This document shows, piece after piece, positions 23,581 to 37,404 of a DNA stretch of 64,000 nt. Source of the stretch: Lottia gigantea (Eukaryota > Mollusca > Gastropoda > Lottiidae); the NCBI RefSeq assembly GCF_000327385.1, contig NW_008709848.1, forward strand, positions 1,060,893 through 1,124,892, in the 5' to 3' direction. The notes under the pieces are model-generated. The model was not told the DNA's origin. It did no database searches and was given only the letters and a program-made list of their open reading frames with translations. The position numbers were made by a program, and so were the translations under genes. Position 1 is the stretch's first letter; each line of letters begins with the position of its first letter.

Positions 23581-26500
23581 AACAATATTCATATTAGCTT
23601 CGGAAAGAGTCGATATAAATCGATTATCAATATTGTAATAAGGCGTCAGGAGGCTAGTTATTAAACACGTTACATAACCACTGACCTTGAGCTAGAAGAA
23701 AAACCTCCTTTACGTGTAATTCTCAGCTGGTGATTAATACGGAATCAGTGTTAACTTTATTAGAACTAGTGATCTAGTTGATGCTGTAACAAGGATGATA
23801 TAAATAATCTTTATAAAAAATAAATCTGTACAGCGAGCAGCCATTGACCTATACAAGCTCCTTAGATTATAGGTTAACAGGAAGGAATGTATCATTGGCT
23901 GATCCTTAGATATTTATAGCTTAATATTTTTTATTAAGAGATAGAATTTATGACAATTATGATTCATTTCTAAATTGATTATCAGAATTGTCTTCCTTGT
24001 ACTGAGTTTTATTATAAGCATGATGGACCTTTTTCAAAACCGCTACTTCAATAGTGGAAATGTTTAAGCCCCTTGTCAGTATCCACTTACATTGAAAACC
24101 TCCATTTCCAATATAAACTGGATTTTGTATACGAATCACGTGTCTGCAACATGACATAAGCTCCAATTAGGATAATGAAGTAATGTAGTTTGTATTGAAA
24201 ATATATTTTGGGATTCCCCATTGTCTTTGAATATAAAGGATACACAAATGTTATATTTTGTTATTTACAAAATGGAGATGTTACACAGATAAATTCTTTG
24301 AATTTGACGCCCAATTAAACATAGCTTAACCTACTTTTATACTTAACACAAATTATTGGCTTTCGAATCGATTGCTTTCATTTTGGTCAGTGAGATTCCA
24401 TCTAAGCCTCAGGGTAGATATCGTATAATGACTGATAAATACCCCCAATTATTGTAGTCACACAGTTTTCGTGAATAGACAATTTAATTTGTCTGTTCAT
24501 TGAATAGCATGACGGAAATGTACTATTATTTTCAAATACCAAAAATATAAAACAATACTACCAAGAAGTCGCATAATGGAATCAGGTGTTCTGGAAAGAC
24601 GAGCGTGCCTTGGTGCATCCACTACAGTTTTAATTATACCGGTGCTCAAATCCAAAAAAGACTGACCTCATCGGGGAGTCTTCAGGCTATATTTGTGTGT
24701 AAATACCAAATGAACAATATAATTTATATTTTTTTTCACAAAACACGACTTAATTGTCTGGAAGATGCTAAACCCACACTTTATTGGACAAGAAAACTCT
24801 AATTATATTTAAAAAAAAATTCAAACACCTGAAGTTATACAACAAACCATAATTGTTTGTGACAATATGGTTGCTTGACGCTAGACACACGTCTCTCACA
24901 TTATTCAATTTTAACACTACCTTGGTTTTAATCACTCCTTCCTTTGGAAAATAGTCAATCCTTTGAGATCAGTCTTCGAGAAATAATTTCTTTTCTTTTT
25001 TTGCCTTATATATATGTGGATATCAGATATAACATTAAACCACACTTCAATGAATAATATGAATTTAATAGAAAAATGATAAAGATAACGATTCAAGCAA
25101 TATAAAAGAATTGAACCAGATAAGTCACCTTCAGAGCTGAATAATGATGTACAGATAGGTCAACCATCTTCATCTGTTATTCTGTTCGCAAAAAGAACAG
25201 TTCTCTGTAACTTAAAACATATTAGATTGCTGATCTGTGGATTAGAGCTGGTACGGATTAGCTGTTTTCTGACAATATATAAAGTGAATGTATGCAATCA
25301 ATTCTGGCACCTCCTCGTTCTGTCTGTGGATGCTTGTCCTTAAAGATGAATACAGTTTGTGATGACCTAGAATGAACTTCATATTCCGATTTCAAGTGAA
25401 CTCATTGCACATGTGAATTCATTTTAGGAAAGGGTAGGTGATCAGCACACTTCAGGGCTTTGTTCTACATATGAGATCCATAGTGTCACAATCAGGGAGA
25501 ACAATCAGATGTTGATTCTGATATTATTATATGAAATTGAGCCTTATCAGCTTCGCATGTGAATATCCCGACATCTTCCTTGTGTCCCTTGTAGATTATC
25601 AGAAAGTTTCCATACGATTTTTAATAAATCTCACAATTTTATTCTTGTGTAGCAGAAACGCCTCAACGACGGTACAGATATTGTACAGTTTGCAATGGCT
25701 TACAGAAAAAAGATTACATCGTTCAGATTTCATAATTTTCAGATTTTACAGTTTTCTTGTTCAGTACCTACTTTGCTTTCATCATGTGTCACTGACATGA
25801 ATAAGATCCGGTTTCAAAATTGACAAATAACGGTAATTTTCTCCGAAGTTATGTATGGCACTAAATCGTTATCAGTTATCTTTTTTTGCATTAAAATGAT
25901 ATAGATCACGGTTGAAATATTTGTCAGCTTGGTGGATGTAACTAGTCTTTTATATTTTTGTAAAAAAATTAACCGAGATTTTCAGCGAATTAAGGTTATA
26001 ACATAATAAACTTAACACACTTATTTGGAGTATCTCTCAATGGCAGTTAATATTTTCTTGAGAACGCGATAGATGCCGTAAATATCTCCTGTGTCATTCA
26101 AAAAACACTTGTTCATTGTTATCTTAAGATCATTGGAGAATGTTCAGTCTCATGGACGAAAGGTGATTCGTTATAGCCCAATGTGTTCAGTCAATTAAGT
26201 CGCCCTGGAGTACGAGCGAGCACTGGAGTTGATTGTGGTTGTGAATAAGAAGAGCATAAACTTCGAATTGATGTCCACTTTAATTAATCACAATCATGCG
26301 CAACTGGTTTTGGTTTGATGGCACCTTTACAGATTTTTTTGCAATACGCATGTTGATATGTTGCGCTTTTTTGCTCCTTTCTGCCTTTTATAGTGTCTAA
26401 TCTCGTGTCAATAGTATGCATTGTCGTGTTTTCGATTTACATGGAAATTGTAGAGAAAATCCAGTAATAGATTAATTCTGCACTAGTAGTTTCGTAGTTG

Positions 26501-27243
26501 ACGAATATAGAATTCTAGATACCTGAAATAGATTCAAAATATGAAATATGTGTCTAATTAAATATAACTAATGAATTCCTTATCTACTCTTTGGTGCGTT
26601 CTATTATAATATAACACTATATCGCCATTATAGTAATCCGGTTGATTTTTAGATAAGCTTTTGTTGACGTGGTTGTGTTAAAATATATCTACCTTAGTGC
26701 ACCTGTTGTTTTTCTAGAAAGGTAACAAGGTCTTTCGTAAGTTGTGCAGGTGGCCACGGTTCCTCTTTTAAACTCTAGAGGCTGAGGCACTCTAACATCA
26801 TTACCAATTGCATTGAACTACAAAAAAGACTGATAACCATCATTATTGCAAAATTTAGGTAATAAGATACTTCAAAGGCAGTTGGCTATAAATTTTATAA
26901 CACTCTTATTTTTACAACAGGTGAAGTATTAAAGTCGGTTAAAACTAGAATTATATATGCCAAGATTACACGACCTTATTACATTTCTTTAGGATAAATC
27001 AAGTAGTAATTCTTGGTAATTATACCTTTTATGACCTTTATCAAATTCTGGAGCGCCATTGTGCTTGAATTAAGTCGGTAATATTTAATAAACAGGTCGT
27101 TATTAAATCTGCTCTATAATCTGTATGAGAGTAAAGATGTTATTTGGACCCAATTGACAGATGCCATGGTGAGCTTATGGACCATGTGTAACTGATGATA
27201 GTATTTGACAAACCCCATAGAGGCGACTATTTGACACATTTTG
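23581..27243. other. AT-rich stretch without recognised gene
   Basis: Only short frames without domains (24605-24802; 25531-25800) and one small hairpin (CTGTTCGCAAAAAGAACAG near 25183) were noticed. Confidence 0.5.
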
Positions 27244-27470
27244 AGGTAATGAGGCGCTTTGTAGTCAACCATAAGTTTTTTGGATGATTATAATTTAAGA
27301 TGTTCTATTCAGTCATCTCATATTCTCCGACATGAAAAAGATTGCAAGGAAAACCTAACAGAAAATCACAATTTATAGGGGGAACGGGGTAATAGTAAGG
27401 ATTTATAGAGGGGGTGGTCAAGAATCCTGAAAAGGGTTATAGAAAAAAAGGTTGAAAGCCCCTAACATAG
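27244..27470 (+). repeat. Dispersed repeat B, copy 1
   Basis: GTAATGAGGCGCTTTGTAG, then TATAATTTAAG, ATATTCTCCGACATG, AAAACCTAACAGAAA and TTATAGGGGGAAC occur in the same order as in the copy at 54970-55165, with scattered substitutions. It is non-coding and the family is not recognised. Confidence 0.65.
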
Positions 27471-29892
27471 ATAATGAAACTTTGAAATTTTCATTCGACC
27501 CAATTTATTTGTACTGAATAATAGTACTCTTGAATACATATTATGAAAGTCTGTTTCATGTTAGAGAAATTTATTTTATTAAAAAAGGAAGCGCCAAAAA
27601 TTAATTTAATATGATTTTTTCTGTGATGAATTGATTTTAAACCATAAGAGACTACGGTAAATAAGATTTCAGTACAGTTGATTGACACCTGCAGGGGGCT
27701 GAACATTTATCAGCATTCTTGGAACATGTGGAGAATATCTTAGATTAAAGGCTTATAATTAGAAGTTATCACAGAAGGATAGTCTATCATAGGCAGAGTT
27801 TGTAGAAACAACATAACTTAAGAGGCACCAAGACCGAATAAAACCAATTCTATCCCATAAAGAGTCTGATGTCTGAGAGAATCCGGTTAAGATTGTATAA
27901 TTAAACTTGTTTCATTCATAAAATAAATTCCGTAGTATATAGATTTAATAAGTATTTTAAATGCTGATAGTTTCTTCAAGATATTCATTAAATGAGTTAA
28001 TATAAGTAAATTAATAACATGAAAATAGTGCACACTGTTATATTTACAGAGCTACACTACCGATTCTGTCATGCTTTGGACGAGATTTTTGGTTACGGGA
28101 ATTGTTATGCTTATAAAAAAAATTAACTTGCGATAATTTGATCCTTTAACGAGAAACTTGATTTGGCATATTTTGGCTCGGTGGTCTCGGTTTTCATTTC
28201 ATGTCTACCACCTTATTTTATCAACTGGTGCACTAATGATTCAGATGTGTACATGATGGTTTTCTCCTTGTGATAATTACTTATCTTTCACCATTGGTCA
28301 GTAACGGTTTACTAAATTTCCGTTAAGCACTTATACTATTTTCTCCTATTACTGAAATTCATGCTGATCGTTAATAACGGGTGTGTTTATTTCGATGTCG
28401 ATATAAACTCAGATAAAGTATGGAATTTACTATCAGATTCTAAGAAATTAGATTGTCTCTAGTTAGTAAGCTATTACCACCTTCTAAGAAGCCACTCAGT
28501 TTCTTAATATCAGCCGTTAACATGCAGGAATGTCACTCCTGTTTTTTATATATTTAAATATAGAACGTCGTGTTTGTGTTCTGCTTTCTCAAGGTGAACA
28601 AAATTTTTCGTCTTATCCACGCGAATTTCAAATTAGTGTGGGAATGATAAGAACTCCCCAAAGCTTTAAATGTAAACTTCAAAATAAGGGCGAAGTTTCA
28701 TATGAGCGGTTTTGATACCTGATTCTGAAGATCTGACTATTAGTATCCAGCAAAAAGTCTATCATTTTGAGATATCAAGTTCTTACGTTTCACAAGCTGA
28801 AATATTGTCATCAGAAATGAGTAAAGGTTGGATTGGCATCATTATGTTTAATTGATATTAATTAGTTGGTTAGAGAAGCGTGTAATGTCTTTAAAAGACC
28901 TACTCTATTGATCTGAATGGCTGGTATCGGTAAAAGGTAGAACGCGGATTGCTAAGTTACTACATCTTGTTTACTGTTTTGATTGGTAGAAGGATAGTTA
29001 GACTGGAATGCTTCTAGTCTTAACGGTCATGGATTAACATTCACAGCTGAATTGGATTTTCAACTTTCGGTAAGTTTGTTGTATTGTTTCTTAAAAGATG
29101 ATATTTGTAGTTTTCCTTTTAATGTTACTCTAACACTTAGTGGTAATAGTTTGACCCTCTGTATCTGCGAATTTGAAAACGAGGACTTTTCATTAGAAAC
29201 GTTAACTTTAACTTTTTAAAGTTTTCCTTTTAATGTTAGTGACATCAAGTGGATATATTTTTCCTACAGATTTTGTGGATATGCGGTTTTTATCCTTCTT
29301 TGGAATAGAACTTCCTTTTTTTCAGTTAAATTAATTATAACAATTATCTAAAAATTGTAATGTACAGTTAATAGTATGGAATTGCATTGCTGATTAGGAA
29401 ACTTTCAACTTCGCATTTTGCCAGCCTGTCTAAATGAAAAATATCGTAGAAATTACCGAAATATTGTATTAACATAAAATAATTACAGATAGTATTGCAA
29501 GAACGAGCCTGTTACAAATGTATATGATTGATCGTTTGGACTGATCAGAGCAATTATAATACCGATTGCGTACCAATTATAGAAACGTCCGGCCGTTTGT
29601 TAAACTATACGCTTTTAGACTTAACTGCAGAAATACTTGCGATTCACTTAATTTTACAGAAATTAAAAAGCATTCGTTATAAACGAGATGAACCTTTCTT
29701 TTCTTTGAACATAACATGTAGATATATAACTTTTATAAATCTAAAAACTTTTCTTAAATACCTTAAGATGTTATTAGGAAACATTGAATATATTGACAAT
29801 ACGGATTCCATCTCGAAAGGGTGCGTCAAAACGTTAAATGATCCTGAGAAAGGTAGGACGTTTTCTAGGCCATATACTGCGACGATTCCTGA
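27471..29892. other. AT-rich stretch without recognised gene
   Basis: A 19-bp word (AGTTTTCCTTTTAATGTTA) occurs at 29109 and again at 29220. No gene is seen. Confidence 0.5.
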
Positions 29893-30054
29893 TCATATTT
29901 CAAGCAAAGATGCCAATAAATATAACATGAGTTTTTCTCCTTGCGAGAAATTAATGACGGCCTGGTCAAACTCATGAGACACCACATCAATCCATGCCGG
30001 ACCAAATAATTCAGCCAAAATGCCAGAAGCAGATTTATTGTACATATGCGACAA
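29893..30054 (-). other. Coding-like repeat fragment, copy 1 (minus strand)
   Basis: On the minus strand a short open stretch reads NKSASGILAELFGPAWIDVV and continues with HEFDQAV. The segment 29965-30042 matches 54288-54368 at roughly 84% by eye, including a 27-base exact run, and the copies differ in length by exactly three bases, as expected if protein coding was once under selection. The protein family is not recognised. The match to the second copy fades outside the shared block, and this copy looks like a decayed fragment of a mobile or duplicated gene. The 149-codon plus-strand frame across it (29528-29977) is considered a shadow. Confidence 0.5.
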
Positions 30055-31486
30055 TCATTGGATTTCGAATCTATATAGAAGTAAGCGTTAAGTGTTGCCG
30101 GTGGACAGCCTCTGGTTGGACGATAACTGGTGGTTTTAAGCAGCGAAAAGTAGCCTACAGCGAGTGAAACATGCTAGCAATTTTCAGAGATGTGGAGCAA
30201 CTGTACTATATTTCATTTTATGCTTCAAAGGAATTCTTAAACTATCAATTATTTTAAATAAATAAATCAAAAAAACTTTTTAGGAAGTTTTTCAGGAAGA
30301 TCAAGAAATATTTGATAGTACATTTTGATTGAAACTAATTATTTTGCTTCCTGGGGATAATTTCAGACTATATCAGTAACAATGTTTTGCAGTTTTTGTG
30401 GTATCAATTAGAATCTTTTAAAGACTTCAAAGAAATATTTCACACTACAAAGTTGCAAAAAGGAACTCTAGTGGGAGTTAAATTACCCGGTCATTATTTT
30501 GGTATATATGTATGGCCGTGTTAAGACTAAGCACTTAAGTAGTTGTGTAATGTTGTCTTTCATCTGAAGAAAGAGACTGTTATGGCTGAGAGATACCACA
30601 TGGGCAGAACGTTTCTGTTATGTCCAGTGTACACTGTGTTTAAAGAACAGTTGTCCAAAAGTTTCAATTTAATAAATTCTTTCGATATCCTTTGGATTCT
30701 TTCGAAAGCCTTTCAGCTTATGCAATCAGAAAAATAACAATAATTTATTTAGGTGTGCCTAAAAGGCTTTCGTAGAATGAACAAAATGATAAAGGAAATT
30801 ATTACAACAAAAACGATTGAATTTTGATTTAAATCGTTGAAAAGACACCTAAAGTCAAAAGGTTTTCATATGTTTTTTTCGCATTAGTCAATGTTCGGAA
30901 GAACAGATACAAAAAAATTTGCCACCTGTATCCAAATTATGAATAAATATTAAACATTTTCTATCATATTAAAAAGAAATTCAACTTTGCGGACTAACAC
31001 TGCACTGGATTCTTTTTTAAATGTTAAAAACCACTAACCTGACTGAACAAATGTGAGATTGCAGACAGTTCTACTCCACACAATTAGCATATGTCCAAAA
31101 ACTTGACAAACTATTCTTTTTAACTAGTTATCTAATGTGGCCTGCCTATCAAATTAGAATTTTAGTCTCGTTCATCATACTTCGTAGTTATTAGTAAGGT
31201 TACTACACGCAATTGTAAGGGAAATTTGCAAACGTCTCAAAGGCATGGTTTCATAGTCGTACACCGTCCATCAGCATGACATCTCGTCTATTGTAGACAC
31301 AAAGTTTCTTCCATGGATATTGTTTTTTTTAGAGCCGAGAAAGGAATATGTTGGACAGAGGTTAATTCTCGTATGTAGCTTGTCAGTTCCACATAGCAGC
31401 ACCAGCCATCTTCGTCTGAACTCGAATAACTTGATTTTCAACTAGTGTTTTTATAATAAAATATAATACAATAAAATAATGATCCA
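30055..31486. other. AT-rich stretch without recognised gene
   Basis: Nothing recognised beyond short domain-less frames. Confidence 0.5.
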
Positions 31487-31588
31487 GCCCACGTATTCTT
31501 GAAACGGTCTTAACACTAGGATATCCTAGAAAAAAGGTTACGACCTTTGAACATCCTAGCGCTAAGATAGTTTCCAGAATACATGGCC
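31487..31588. mobile_element. 102-bp foldback (MITE-like) element, copy 2
   Basis: The left arm (CACGTATTCTTGAAACGGTC...ACTAGGATATCC) and right arm (ACATCCTAGCGCTAAGATAG...CAGAATACATGGCC) are inverted copies over about 38 bp with a loop of about 25 bp. The same arms form the element at 1-113. A 152-codon minus-strand frame (31383-31841) runs through the element and is therefore not treated as a gene. Confidence 0.7.
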
Positions 31589-32454
31589 AGAATAGATGTT
31601 GGTAATTTATTTCTATACAAAAACGTCTCTTTATTCTGTGGCAAATCCTTTTTACTTTATGATGAATTTTAAAATTGTCATTACAACTGGCTTTCTGTGA
31701 ATATACAAGCAGTAAGTATTGATATATGACTGGTGTGAGATTTATCTGTATAGCACAATGTGATACAAGCAGAACATCCGTTTGTACTTCTGTAAAAGAA
31801 CTGTTTGAATACAAATATGATTGGAACCGCGTAAAACACACACAGAACCTACCGTATAGTAGTTTAAATAGAACTGTGCAAAGAATATCTATGAACCTGC
31901 GAACAATTCCCTAATGTAGCTTATTTATCCGCTTTTATCTAAACTAATTTCATTTTATTTCTTGGTGCACTTTCATTTAGGTAGAAATAATTTGATCAGT
32001 TGATTCACACTTCCATCCACAGTTGCACTTTATGGAATTTGATCGATCTGCCTCGCTCTTATTTTCATTCATCTTGCAGAATATTCAAATTCAACATGGC
32101 ATATTATAATTGGTTTTAAAAGCTTAAGACTTGATGGGGGGCTTTTTAATTTGATTCCAAACCGGAATGTTACTTCCTCATAAACCGTTTTTGTATTCCC
32201 ACGGAGAAAGAAGAGAACCACGAATAATTGATTTTATTCAGTGATTTTCAGTTTTTAGTTAACGCATTGGATAAACGTCGTTTTCAGTCTCTTGATTGAA
32301 GACAATAATCACTCTTTCCTGAGTGAATTTGGAAAAAGAATAAACAATCGAAGTATAAGTCGACTTTTGGTCTCCCGAAACTAACTCCAATGTTAAGTTC
32401 CAATGTCACAAGGGATTCGTGGAAATTGATAGCACCAATCCAATTTTAGTTTCA
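31589..32454. other. AT-rich stretch without recognised gene
   Basis: Nothing recognised. Confidence 0.5.
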
Positions 32455-32530
32455 GTGAAATTGGAGGAACCACAGACGTCTCATTGAAAGGGGATGCTAT
32501 CAGTTTATCCGATACACATACAAAATTTAT
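32455..32530 (+). repeat. Dispersed repeat A, single arm
   Basis: GAAATTGGAGGAACCACAGA, then CGTCTCATTGAAA, GATGCTATCAGT and GATACACATACAAAAT, in the same order as at 1517-1590 and 8342-8430. Confidence 0.7.
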
Positions 32531-35500
32531 GAAACCCCTTTAAGGTGCAAGTATGAATATGGACTACTTTGCGATTCGTTAAATTCACTGGTAAATTGAT
32601 TAAAAGAGGTACGTCCTCTTCACATTTACTGTACGCCTGGTGCTACACTTTTTACTACAGTTTTTAGTATTTATATCTCTTTCCAAGAGCGCATAAGGCA
32701 TTATTTATTTGGTTTATTCGTATCGATATGATACTCGTCTGCACATTCGCTGACTATCTTAGATTGTATAAACTTACTATGAGGACGTGGCTTAGCCAAT
32801 ATCTGATGAACATGGAATACAGGCATAGTTTGAGTAAGAAAAATGGTGATACATTTACCAATTGTGATGACTTCATTGTGTAGAGTAGACAACAAAGAAT
32901 GATCGCGGTTATTGAGGTTTCGTCTACATTGACGATGTTTCATTAGGATTTCTTCAAATCAAATCAAGTGGTAATTGTCTAACCATTATCTATCCTTTTA
33001 GGATAGAAATTTCTTTAAAGCGAAGAATATTGTATAATGTCTAGTTTCTATATATAATTAATATAGTTTATAAATGATTTAATACTCCAAATACTTCCTG
33101 GTGTTAATAGTTTAAAACCTTTCTATAACATGTCTATGAAGCAATGTTGACAGTTATTGATAAAGTTGCATGTTCCGAACATTTTAACCCTTCTCAGAAA
33201 ATTGACAATTATGAGAGGAAATTACAGTGCTGAATTTTTTGTTGTTGTATTATTCTGTCAAATAGTTTTTTTTTAGACAACTGATCTGATATGTCAACAG
33301 CCTTCTTGACTTCCCCCACTCTCCATTAAGTTTTTGGTATTTTTACCTTCTAACTGTGGTATATTAAGCAGTAATGACGGATGTGTTGCCAGGCAAGGTA
33401 TGCTTAATTTTCTGATACCACTTCACTTTTCATATTGAAATATTTCCCCATTTATAATTGATGTAATTCTTCATATGAATAATTCATTTGCTGCTACCAA
33501 TGTATTACCAAACTGATCTTTTGGATTTCGAGTTTGTCTTGCGGTTCGGATCGTTTGTCCTTAATTTTTTATTCATCTGAAAGCAGGCATCTTTTATTGA
33601 TTGTTAACCCTTAGCTCGTTTATAGTTCTAATATATGTAGTTTTATTTCACACCTTTCTGTTCCGATAAAGGTTGCAATAGCCCAAATGATCTAGAAAAT
33701 GCACAGCATTAAACTTTATAGCTACTTTCGTAAAATTGTAACTTCTCTATTGGTTGCGATTACAACAAATGTAAGCCTAGTAAGCACTGACATTTCAGAC
33801 ATAATCCTATAACTTGTCGTCATTGTTTATCTTGATTATTTCACACAGACATGTAAATTGGTGACAATTCCAGATAATGTTTTTTTTCACTCAAATCCAG
33901 CTAGGTTTTACAACCAGAAACATCCGGAGACTTCGTGTGTCTTCTTTGTAGTGCGCGATGACATTAGGAGATATATATATTTGTATTCCAGCAACGAACC
34001 TTTTTTCTTTTATCTTCATAGAAATGAATTTCAGTTTTACATCTTACTGTATCTTATTGAGAAAACCATGCTTTAACTATGTTGTACTAGCCTTTAGAAT
34101 TGCGCTTATATTTTTTGGCACAGTATACGCAGTTTTGCAAAAAATATCTTTAAACTCATCTGCTTTCTGTATACGATTGTCGTTATAAAGATGAATATAC
34201 ATGTAATTAGAAATATGATCTACCTAATCTCATTGCCTATGGAATTATTATTTATAAATAGGATAAGTTCTACTTCACTTGAAGTTTGTGACATAAACAT
34301 TTCTTTTGTTAACTAATTAGTTCTTTATTGGGTAAAGATCAACAACTATTAATAGCTGTGACGAAGCAGTGTGAAGGAGCCCTAAAACGGAATGGCTCTT
34401 AATTTATGGGAGAGGTAATAATGAAGTCGGCCCCCTGAATAACATTGTACACAAACATTAATTTTGATAAATCTGTGCTTTGCGTTGGAGTTGAAGGTCG
34501 TAGCTGCCTCCAGGTAATTTACGATCCTGGCTTTGTTTCAATCTGATATTGGAAAGAAAAGCCTTTAGAATTTCAACTGAAGTCTCTTTTATACGACGTA
34601 CTTAAATTAAACAAATAGATAATCAGCACAGATTTAAGACCAAATCTCCCTACAACTATAATGCTTCAGCACAGTTTTATTGACTTTGTCTGAGGTTCAT
34701 GACATAAACAATGAAAATTCTCTGCGATAATATTATAGGTTTTTCACCAGTTTAAGTAGGATTAACATTTTATAGTTGTTATCTTAAAAAACAACAATTC
34801 AATCCCACTCATTATTCGACGAAAGACATTTAATTGGGTCCATCAGCGGAAAGAGATGTTTCAGAGAATAACATTACAGACAATGCAGCGAATTGGCTTC
34901 TCTCAATAATAAAAAGCAAGAAGAAACCAACTTGGGTAATTGGTCAATTTCATATCATCGAGTTAACATACGTCAGTTAGTACAGACAGTTACAGTGACA
35001 TTGCTGTTAGTGCTTCAAGTTGATTCAACGTGCATTCGATATGACATAAATAATGTCTTTGTTCTACTGGTTTTCTTTTACACCTTATTGAGCCAATTAA
35101 GTTCAATATTTTTCTAACGAGGGATCAAATGTTTTGTAAGTGATGAACAAACATCAAACAACAAGCTGAGATATATTAAACGAGTTCCTTGATGAAAAGT
35201 TATTAACAGAGGAAGATAGATAATGTAAGCCTCAAAGCGAAATATAAGACAAACAACGGACTGGGGATGTATTCTCTTTTCAATAACATCGATTCAGTTA
35301 AGTATTTTATAACTCTGTTATAATCTGGACATGGCGACACCCGACCGGGCAATGACATTTCCACTGACATATTAAACTATTTCTTACTTCGATTACTCCA
35401 CTCCATGATTTATCTGTGGGCGGCTTTTAAAAGCAAATTAAGTACCTTGGGAAATTACCTACATTGACACATAAACACATACACTTTCTAAACTAATATA

Positions 35501-37266
35501 CTTATTGTCATAAGATGCATAGGCGTAAGAGGCAATGGGCGCAATAATCATTTAAAATTTGCGGGCAAACAAGACCATCTCCCCCTCCCCCAATAGGCCA
35601 GTAAGTACCTACCTGGATTTCGATTGACTTTGACATAGCAATCAGATGTAAAAGGGTATAGCCGACAGTGACGATAAAGGAAGAATATTCACCTTAGTAC
35701 CGATTGAGCTGTTTCAAGATTTGACTCTAATAAATGTTTTCCCACTCAATTTTACAGTCTCGTGTTGCATAATAGCAGAATGTTGTATATACTGTACGTA
35801 TCAGGTATAAAATTCACCTAGTACGGTTTTTCTTTTTTTTACGGGTTTCTCTTACGTATTCATTGACAATGGAGACCATAGAACGCCCTAATACTGTCAG
35901 GACATCGTAAATTAAGGACAGAAAGGTTCACTCTGTGTGAATATCGACTTCAAGTTAGTAATGATAATTTGTGATAAAACCAGCGATCTTCTTTGTGGCC
36001 CCTTTTTGGCATCATGCCGACCACTTTGCAAATTTCTTACCACCAAAGAGATAAGCAGCCTCTTTGCTATATTTGAACCTTCAACAGCGACTGATAAATG
36101 CCAATTTTGCAAATGGAAGTACTTAGATCACCATCTACTCAAACTAATTGTGAGATACCAATGTCATAAGAACGGAAAAAAATGAAAACATGCTTTCAAA
36201 ATAGATTTTAAGTGTATCATTGATATAGTTATTAGGTGATTAAAGTAATGGAGCTCACAGGGCCAGTAGCTAAACTTTATTGTTCTTTATGGGAAGGGGG
36301 CGGGGCAATTAATACATATGGAGGGGCAACCTAGTGGTTAGTTGCAGTGACGATATAGGTCGAGGGGGCATTGCCTGGAACCGACAGTGTCTGGCATAGA
36401 TTCACAAACTTAAATTAAATACAGATCGCTAAGGTATTTTCTCACTTAAATTTGGAAATTCGGAAACCTGTTACCAAGACTTTGACAAGTCTAGAATCTG
36501 TAGACTACTGTGACTATCAGTCATTGGCGTATAGACTGTGGTGTAAAAGACACGAATTTAAGGTCAATGTAAATCATTTTCTGGCAAAATGATGAATCGG
36601 AGGAAATAACACGACCTAACAAGACCCTTGCTGATTTTCTATGGATTTATCCAATAGTGTGACAAGCGAGATCAAGCAGTGATTAATGACAATACGGTAA
36701 CAACAAAAGACTCGGAATTGAGAATGAGAATGCTGTCGATGGGAATCAGCGGAGATTGATAAAAACGTTTTATCTCAGCAAATTACCATATCAAACAGTA
36801 ATTACACTCTTACTTCCGATGTCTTTATTCGGGCTTGAAAACGCGATTTGGGTATCATAAGGCGTTTTGTTTATCGTCAAACCCAGCATTAAAATGTCGA
36901 CTAGAATTGATCATTGTCTTAATTACCGAAGTTCACTGGACTGACTGATTTCCCATGGCTAATTACCTCTAATCTCTGGCAAGTCGATACTTAGTTGTTC
37001 TAGAAGATAAGGGAGAAAACAAGGAGGAAAACAAACATGTTTGATAAATTTACCTGACCTTGAATCGATCCCTGTACTACAAGAACAACCACTTGGGACC
37101 TTAGCATTGGATATCAAAGGGAACATTGATATATAGCTGACTTGATGGATGGGATAAAGATGGATTTGTTTATCCAGATCATACTGTTAATATCTATCAT
37201 GATCCAGGGTTGTTTGGGGTGCGATGAAAAACGACTTGATGTTTCTAAAATATTAATTGTTTGGAC
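32531..37266. other. AT-rich stretch without recognised gene
   Basis: It holds an isolated ATG-initiated octapeptide with a good donor (33374-33397, see findings), G-rich runs at 36293-36304, and overlapping frames on both strands at 35912-36185. No domain is recognised. Confidence 0.45.
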
Positions 37267-37404
37267 ATGAACGATGACATCATGGCGATGACAACTGACG
37301 ATGTGTCAGATTCGAGCAGGTGGTCGTGCAGTTCCGTCGTCTTGGACAACCGAGTAACGTGCAAGCGAGTCATTCGGATCATCATTCACGACCATTACCG
37401 GTAA
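37267..37404 (+). other. Small open frame in a CpG-richer patch
   Basis: Starting at ATG 37267, 45 codons run to TAA at 37402, with a hydrophilic start (MNDDIMAMTTDDVSDSSRW). A donor-like CCG/GTAATC lies at 37400/37401, so it could be a first coding exon. Two other frames (37320-37679 plus, 37306-37512 minus) are also open here, which is what raised GC alone would produce. No frame can be preferred and no family is recognised. Confidence 0.15.

Noticed and set aside
29528-29977. 149-codon plus-strand open frame
   Set aside because: Overlaps the minus-strand coding-like repeat fragment, whose frame is supported by a second copy; the plus frame looks like its shadow.
31383-31841. 152-codon minus-strand open frame
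   Set aside because: Runs straight through a foldback element and has no domain.
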